A DNA stretch of 64,000 bases from Hydractinia symbiolongicarpus (taxonomy: Eukaryota; Cnidaria; Hydrozoa; Anthoathecata; Hydractiniidae), in assembly GCF_029227915.1 (NCBI RefSeq), contig NC_079879.1:9672001-9736000 (forward strand), written 5' to 3'. Each line of letters starts with the position of its first letter. Position 1 is the stretch's first letter. Shown here piece after piece: positions 61,132 through 64,000 of the stretch. The notes beneath the pieces were generated by a model, which had not been told where the DNA came from, did not search any database, and saw only the letters and a list, made by a program, of their open reading frames with translations. Both the position numbers and the translations under genes were made by a program.

Positions 61132-62067
61132 TCCCTAATAAACAATAATTTCCATTAAAGCTGTAACAGCATTTTTTAGTTTTTTTCCTTGGAAATTGTT
61201 TCCGAGAAGTGTCATTCCGTACCATGTCATTCTCTGTACGATGTGGAGCTTTTTTGCCGTATGTAACCGCGGAGAGAGTGACCATCGTCGCACAATACTG
61301 ACTATCCTCGTACAGCGGCTAATTTTCGGGAAAGAAAGCAAAATACGATGACCCCTTCTCTTCTTCCAATTTAAAAGCACTTCTGTTCTATGATTTAAAC
61401 AGTTCTCTTCTGTATTTTAACAATTCTCTTTTGTACTTCGCTCCTGCACTTAACATATCAGAGATATGTCTTGAAATGTCTTGAAACTTCGAAATTTTAT
61501 TAAGTTATCAATAACAATGTAAATTCATCATTCATGTTTATGAGCACTTAGTAAGTAATTATAAACATGAATGATGAATTAGAAAAGGTCAAGATAATTA
61601 GAAGTGCAGTTGGTCCAATCTCGTGCACAGAATTTTAAGCTGCACAAAGTTGGTATGAATCAAAATGACGTTGGCTGTTGAAGCGTAACCACAGAATTTG
61701 AGGCTGCACGAAGTTGATACATCCGTTAGATAGCGATAAAAATTCGACATTCAGAGAATATTTAAGATATTATTACAATGTTTATTTTAACCATTCCTCA
61801 CGTATATATTTTTTATTAAACAATTATTTATAATGACCAACTTCGTACGAAATCGCCCGTCTTTGTACGAGCACAAAAAATGACCAACTCTGTACACCGG
61901 GTTACTTTCGTGTGTCCCCAGAAAGTTCTTATTTGCTAACGGCTTTGCTTTTACCAGATCAGCATAATTCTATTTTGGGAAATGGTAGATCCAGCAGTAC
62001 ACAGGACAGCAGCTGACCGTTGTTTGTATTATACGTGTTTATAGTGGTGTAATATTCCTTTTTAAAA
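61132..62067. other. Divergent upstream region between MARCHF5 and the 62068 gene
   Basis: About 940 bases separate two start codons on opposite strands, so a shared bidirectional promoter is possible. It includes a hairpin at 61522-61580 and two related passages built around GCTGCAC(A/G)AAGTTG near 61640 and 61705. No CpG-rich or TATA-like element stands out. Confidence 0.45.
61522..61580. repeat. Hairpin, 20-bp perfect arms
   Basis: AATTCATCATTCATGTTTAT (61522-61541) and its inverse complement (61561-61580) flank a 19-base loop. It lies upstream of the predicted MARCHF5 first exon. Confidence 0.9.
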
Positions 62068-62214
62068 ATGGACCTGCCTAGTGAAAATGTTGAAACTACT
62101 GAGGACATGCAACATGATATGCCTTTGGCTGCCGACCCGACACGTTTTGTATTAAAGGCAAAGAGAAGAGGTAAAAAACGAATAAAAACTCCAGTCGCCA
62201 AAAAAGCACAATCG
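62068..62214 (+). CDS. Predicted first coding exon of an unidentified gene (partial)
   Basis: An ATG opens a 49-codon frame ending at a consensus donor GTGAGT in phase 0. The peptide begins acidic (MDLPSENVETTEDMQHDMPL) and becomes strongly basic (LKAKRRGKKRIKTPVAKKAQ), which suggests a nuclear or nucleic-acid-binding protein, but I do not recognise the family. The next exon is uncertain: a phase-compatible acceptor exists at 62911-62918, but its frame is not clearly protein-like, and the gene probably continues beyond the window. Confidence 0.55.
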
Positions 62215-62356
62215 TGAGTACTTTTAGCTAGCTGGTGTAACATATATAGTTAAAATATTATGACCATTTAATATTTTCGTGCAAAAACTATTATATCTTC
62301 TTTTTTGAAAAAAAATTGCTAGTCTCTCAAATGTCACTTAGGCCGAAGGAACACGA

Positions 62357-62818
62357 AGGTGCCGATAAGCCGCATACACTGTAAAAAGTGTGGGCGTTTT
62401 CGGGCGAGTTCGGCGTTTTGAAAAAAATATAAGGATTCGCCTGAAAAAACCTGCATAGGCCCGAATAATGCCCGAAAAAGAAAAAAACCCAGACACTAAT
62501 GTGATTCAAAAAAACTATAAAAATTAAAATAAACTTACTATGTGGTTGTGAAGTTCTTAAAAGAACTGTTTTTGATGGTTTTTGATAAAGTTTACTTTAT
62601 AAATAACTTATATATAAACTATATTAACTCCTTTCTCTTCAAGCGCCTTCTTCCCAAATATCGTCCACATGGTTTGTTACAAGGAATTGCATTTCGGGAA
62701 TGTTCTGGGCGATTTCGGGAAAGTGCGGGCGATTTCGGGGGGCAAACGCCAATTTTATTCGAAAAGTCGCCCGAACTCGCCCGTATATATGCGGGCGTTT
62801 GAGGCTTATCGGCACCCT
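62357..62818. mobile_element. MITE with AGGGTGCCGATAAGCC terminal inverted repeats
   Basis: The left end AGGTGCCGATAAGCC and right end GGCTTATCGGCACCCT are inverse complements apart from one missing G. Inner arms continue with related GGGCG-TTCGGGCGA-type text in inverse orientation. The left half matches the copy at 31325-31567, so this is a dispersed family. No transposase frame. Target duplication is not clear. Confidence 0.82.
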
Positions 62819-62929
62819 CTTGAGGAAACTTGTACCTCAGTTTACCGTCTTCTGTATCTCAAGTGTACCATGCGGGAAATTTTCATTATTCATTATTTTG
62901 CCCCTTTGCCTAGCTAGCTTGAACCCGAA

Positions 62930-63243
62930 ACACTCCCAGCCCGAACCGGAACTACAACGCTGAAAGACAACCTCTGGAGACTTGGGACATATATCCAAAT
63001 GAGGCACGGCTTGATCGCAAGACTTTGTATGGCACGCATTGGAACAAAGGCCCCTCAAAATTTAAATTAAAACACTACATTACATTTGAAAACATTAAAA
63101 AAAAGAACACTTTCGGTCGATTGCGACATCAATCGAAATTACGCAATAGCTTTTTCAAAATAGGATGCATTGAGTATATTTCATTTCTTTCTTTGTGGAA
63201 CTGTGATGAATATGTTCATCATTTATGTATATTGAATATTTAA
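62930..63243 (+). other. Possible internal or terminal exon, unassigned
   Basis: A frame that is open from about 62930 to a TAA at 63241-63243 contains a plausible protein-like stretch (NAERQPLETWDIYPNEARLD, then KTLYGTHWNKGPSKFKL). A pyrimidine-rich acceptor (TTTGCCTAG) lies just before, but its direct continuation is in another frame; the acceptor CACTCCCAG near 62939 would open this frame in phase 2, which does not match the phase-0 donor at 62214. It could belong to the 62068 gene through an unseen exon, or be chance. Confidence 0.3.
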
Positions 63244-63482
63244 TTATTTTTTTTGTTTATTTATTTTTTTTATTATATGTTTTACTATACCGCTTCAGTA
63301 ATTTTTTCATGCAGGGGTTAAAGAATGTGGCTCAGGGGCGACTAAAAATTGGAGGGTCAGGAAATAAAGCATGACAACATGTGCAGTGATTCGAGCATGT
63401 CAGAGGGGTTTATTAAGATATTCTTTGAGTGATTACTTCATATTTTCATTCTCTGGAGGAAAAGTGAAGACAATAATGACAT

Positions 63483-63784
63483 TTTTTTCGGGACCCATTA
63501 GCGGGATATCGCGGCTAAGATTCAGACCCCTTACCCCCTCTTTTAGCGGATTTCTGTCCGTGAAATACACACATTCAGATAAATCTTGGAAGGCTCAGGG
63601 GTGTGTTTTGTAGATAAAGTTATCGGAATTGATGACAAGAGGAATTATGCTCACGAACGACAAAGAATTTTCAGGCTACAAACAAATTTTTAAAAATACT
63701 CAATCCCTAGCTGATTTTTTTTCAAACTTCAGACCCCCTCCCCCCTTACCAGCGATATCCCGCTAACGGGGCCCGAAAAATTTT
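63483..63784. repeat. Inverted-repeat element, TTAGCGGGATATCGC ends
   Basis: TTTTTTCGGGACCCATTAGC followed by GGGATATCGC at the left end is mirrored by GCGATATCCCGCTAACGGGG followed by CCCGAAAAA at the right end, with two or three mismatches. Inside each end is a direct repeat of TTCAGACCCC-TACC-type text. This is probably a MITE-like element of about 300 bases; no coding frame. Confidence 0.75.
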
Positions 63785-64000
63785 TTCGAAGGCCCCTTAT
63801 AGCTAATAGATGGACTCCAGTGTGTGACTTTTATTTGTTTAATTTTCAGCAGGAAAAAAGATGCTAGGAGTTGGTAAAGAGAGGTCTTTTACTGTGGATT
63901 TCTTCTAATGGGAACATTGTTGGGGTTATAAACTGTTATCAAATGTAGGCTATGCCTTCTGATTTATTTGAATTCATTAAAAGTCCTAAAAAAATGCCTT

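Noticed and set aside
1-64000. CRISPR array, phage, toxin-antitoxin or other prokaryotic system
   Set aside because: Tandem repeats here lack unique spacers, and gene structure is eukaryotic throughout. No such system is present.

Overview
The window is an AT-rich, intron-rich animal genome segment. Each recognisable protein has a clear metazoan counterpart, introns follow GT-AG, and repeats include a LINE fragment, a tRNA-derived SINE, MITE-like inverted-repeat elements and minisatellites. The mix (ES1/GATD3, HSPA12 with a long N-terminal extension, claudin-type tetraspan genes, a LINE tail ending in [10 protein letters not shown]) suggests a cnidarian, probably a medusozoan. This is an inference from sequence character and cannot be settled without a database search. 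Exon models below were joined by hand from reading frame, splice consensus and family similarity.

Layout from left to right. BUD31 (86-520, +) is an intronless spliceosomal gene. GATD3/ES1 (1225-4441, +, 8 exons) encodes a predicted mitochondrial DJ-1 superfamily protein. A claudin-like four-transmembrane gene follows (4936-7396, +, 3 exons). Its exons 2 and 3, with about 1.7 kb of downstream DNA, are duplicated in tandem (units 6267-9084 and 9085-11932). An HSPA12-type Hsp70 relative (15971-22068, +, 4 exons) has an unusual N-terminal extension of more than 400 residues. SLU7 (31986-22875, -, 20 exons) is tail to tail with HSPA12, and its 3.7 kb first intron holds a complete 911-bp inverted-repeat transposon with a 5-bp target duplication. 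From 32 to 45.8 kb no complete gene was found. That stretch holds a degenerate tandem array, a perfect 30-bp-arm hairpin, a 21-bp minisatellite, a SINE, two short MITE-like elements and a possible alternative first exon of the next gene. NT5C2 (45844-53987, +, 24 exons) has all HAD phosphatase motifs and a LINE 3' fragment in intron 8. MARCHF5 (61131-56787, -, 3 exons) encodes a mitochondrial RING-CH ubiquitin ligase. At the right edge lies the likely first exon of an unidentified + strand gene (62068-62214), amid more inverted-repeat elements.

There are no operons and no sign that the genes form one pathway. BUD31 and SLU7 are both splicing factors, and GATD3 and MARCHF5 are both mitochondrial, but nothing in the sequence links them. 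I found no convincing new defence or genetic system. The strongest unusual signals are the recent partial tandem duplication of the tetraspan gene with its rewired splice junction, the HSPA12 N-terminal extension, the possible alternative NT5C2 promoter, and several structured repeat families.
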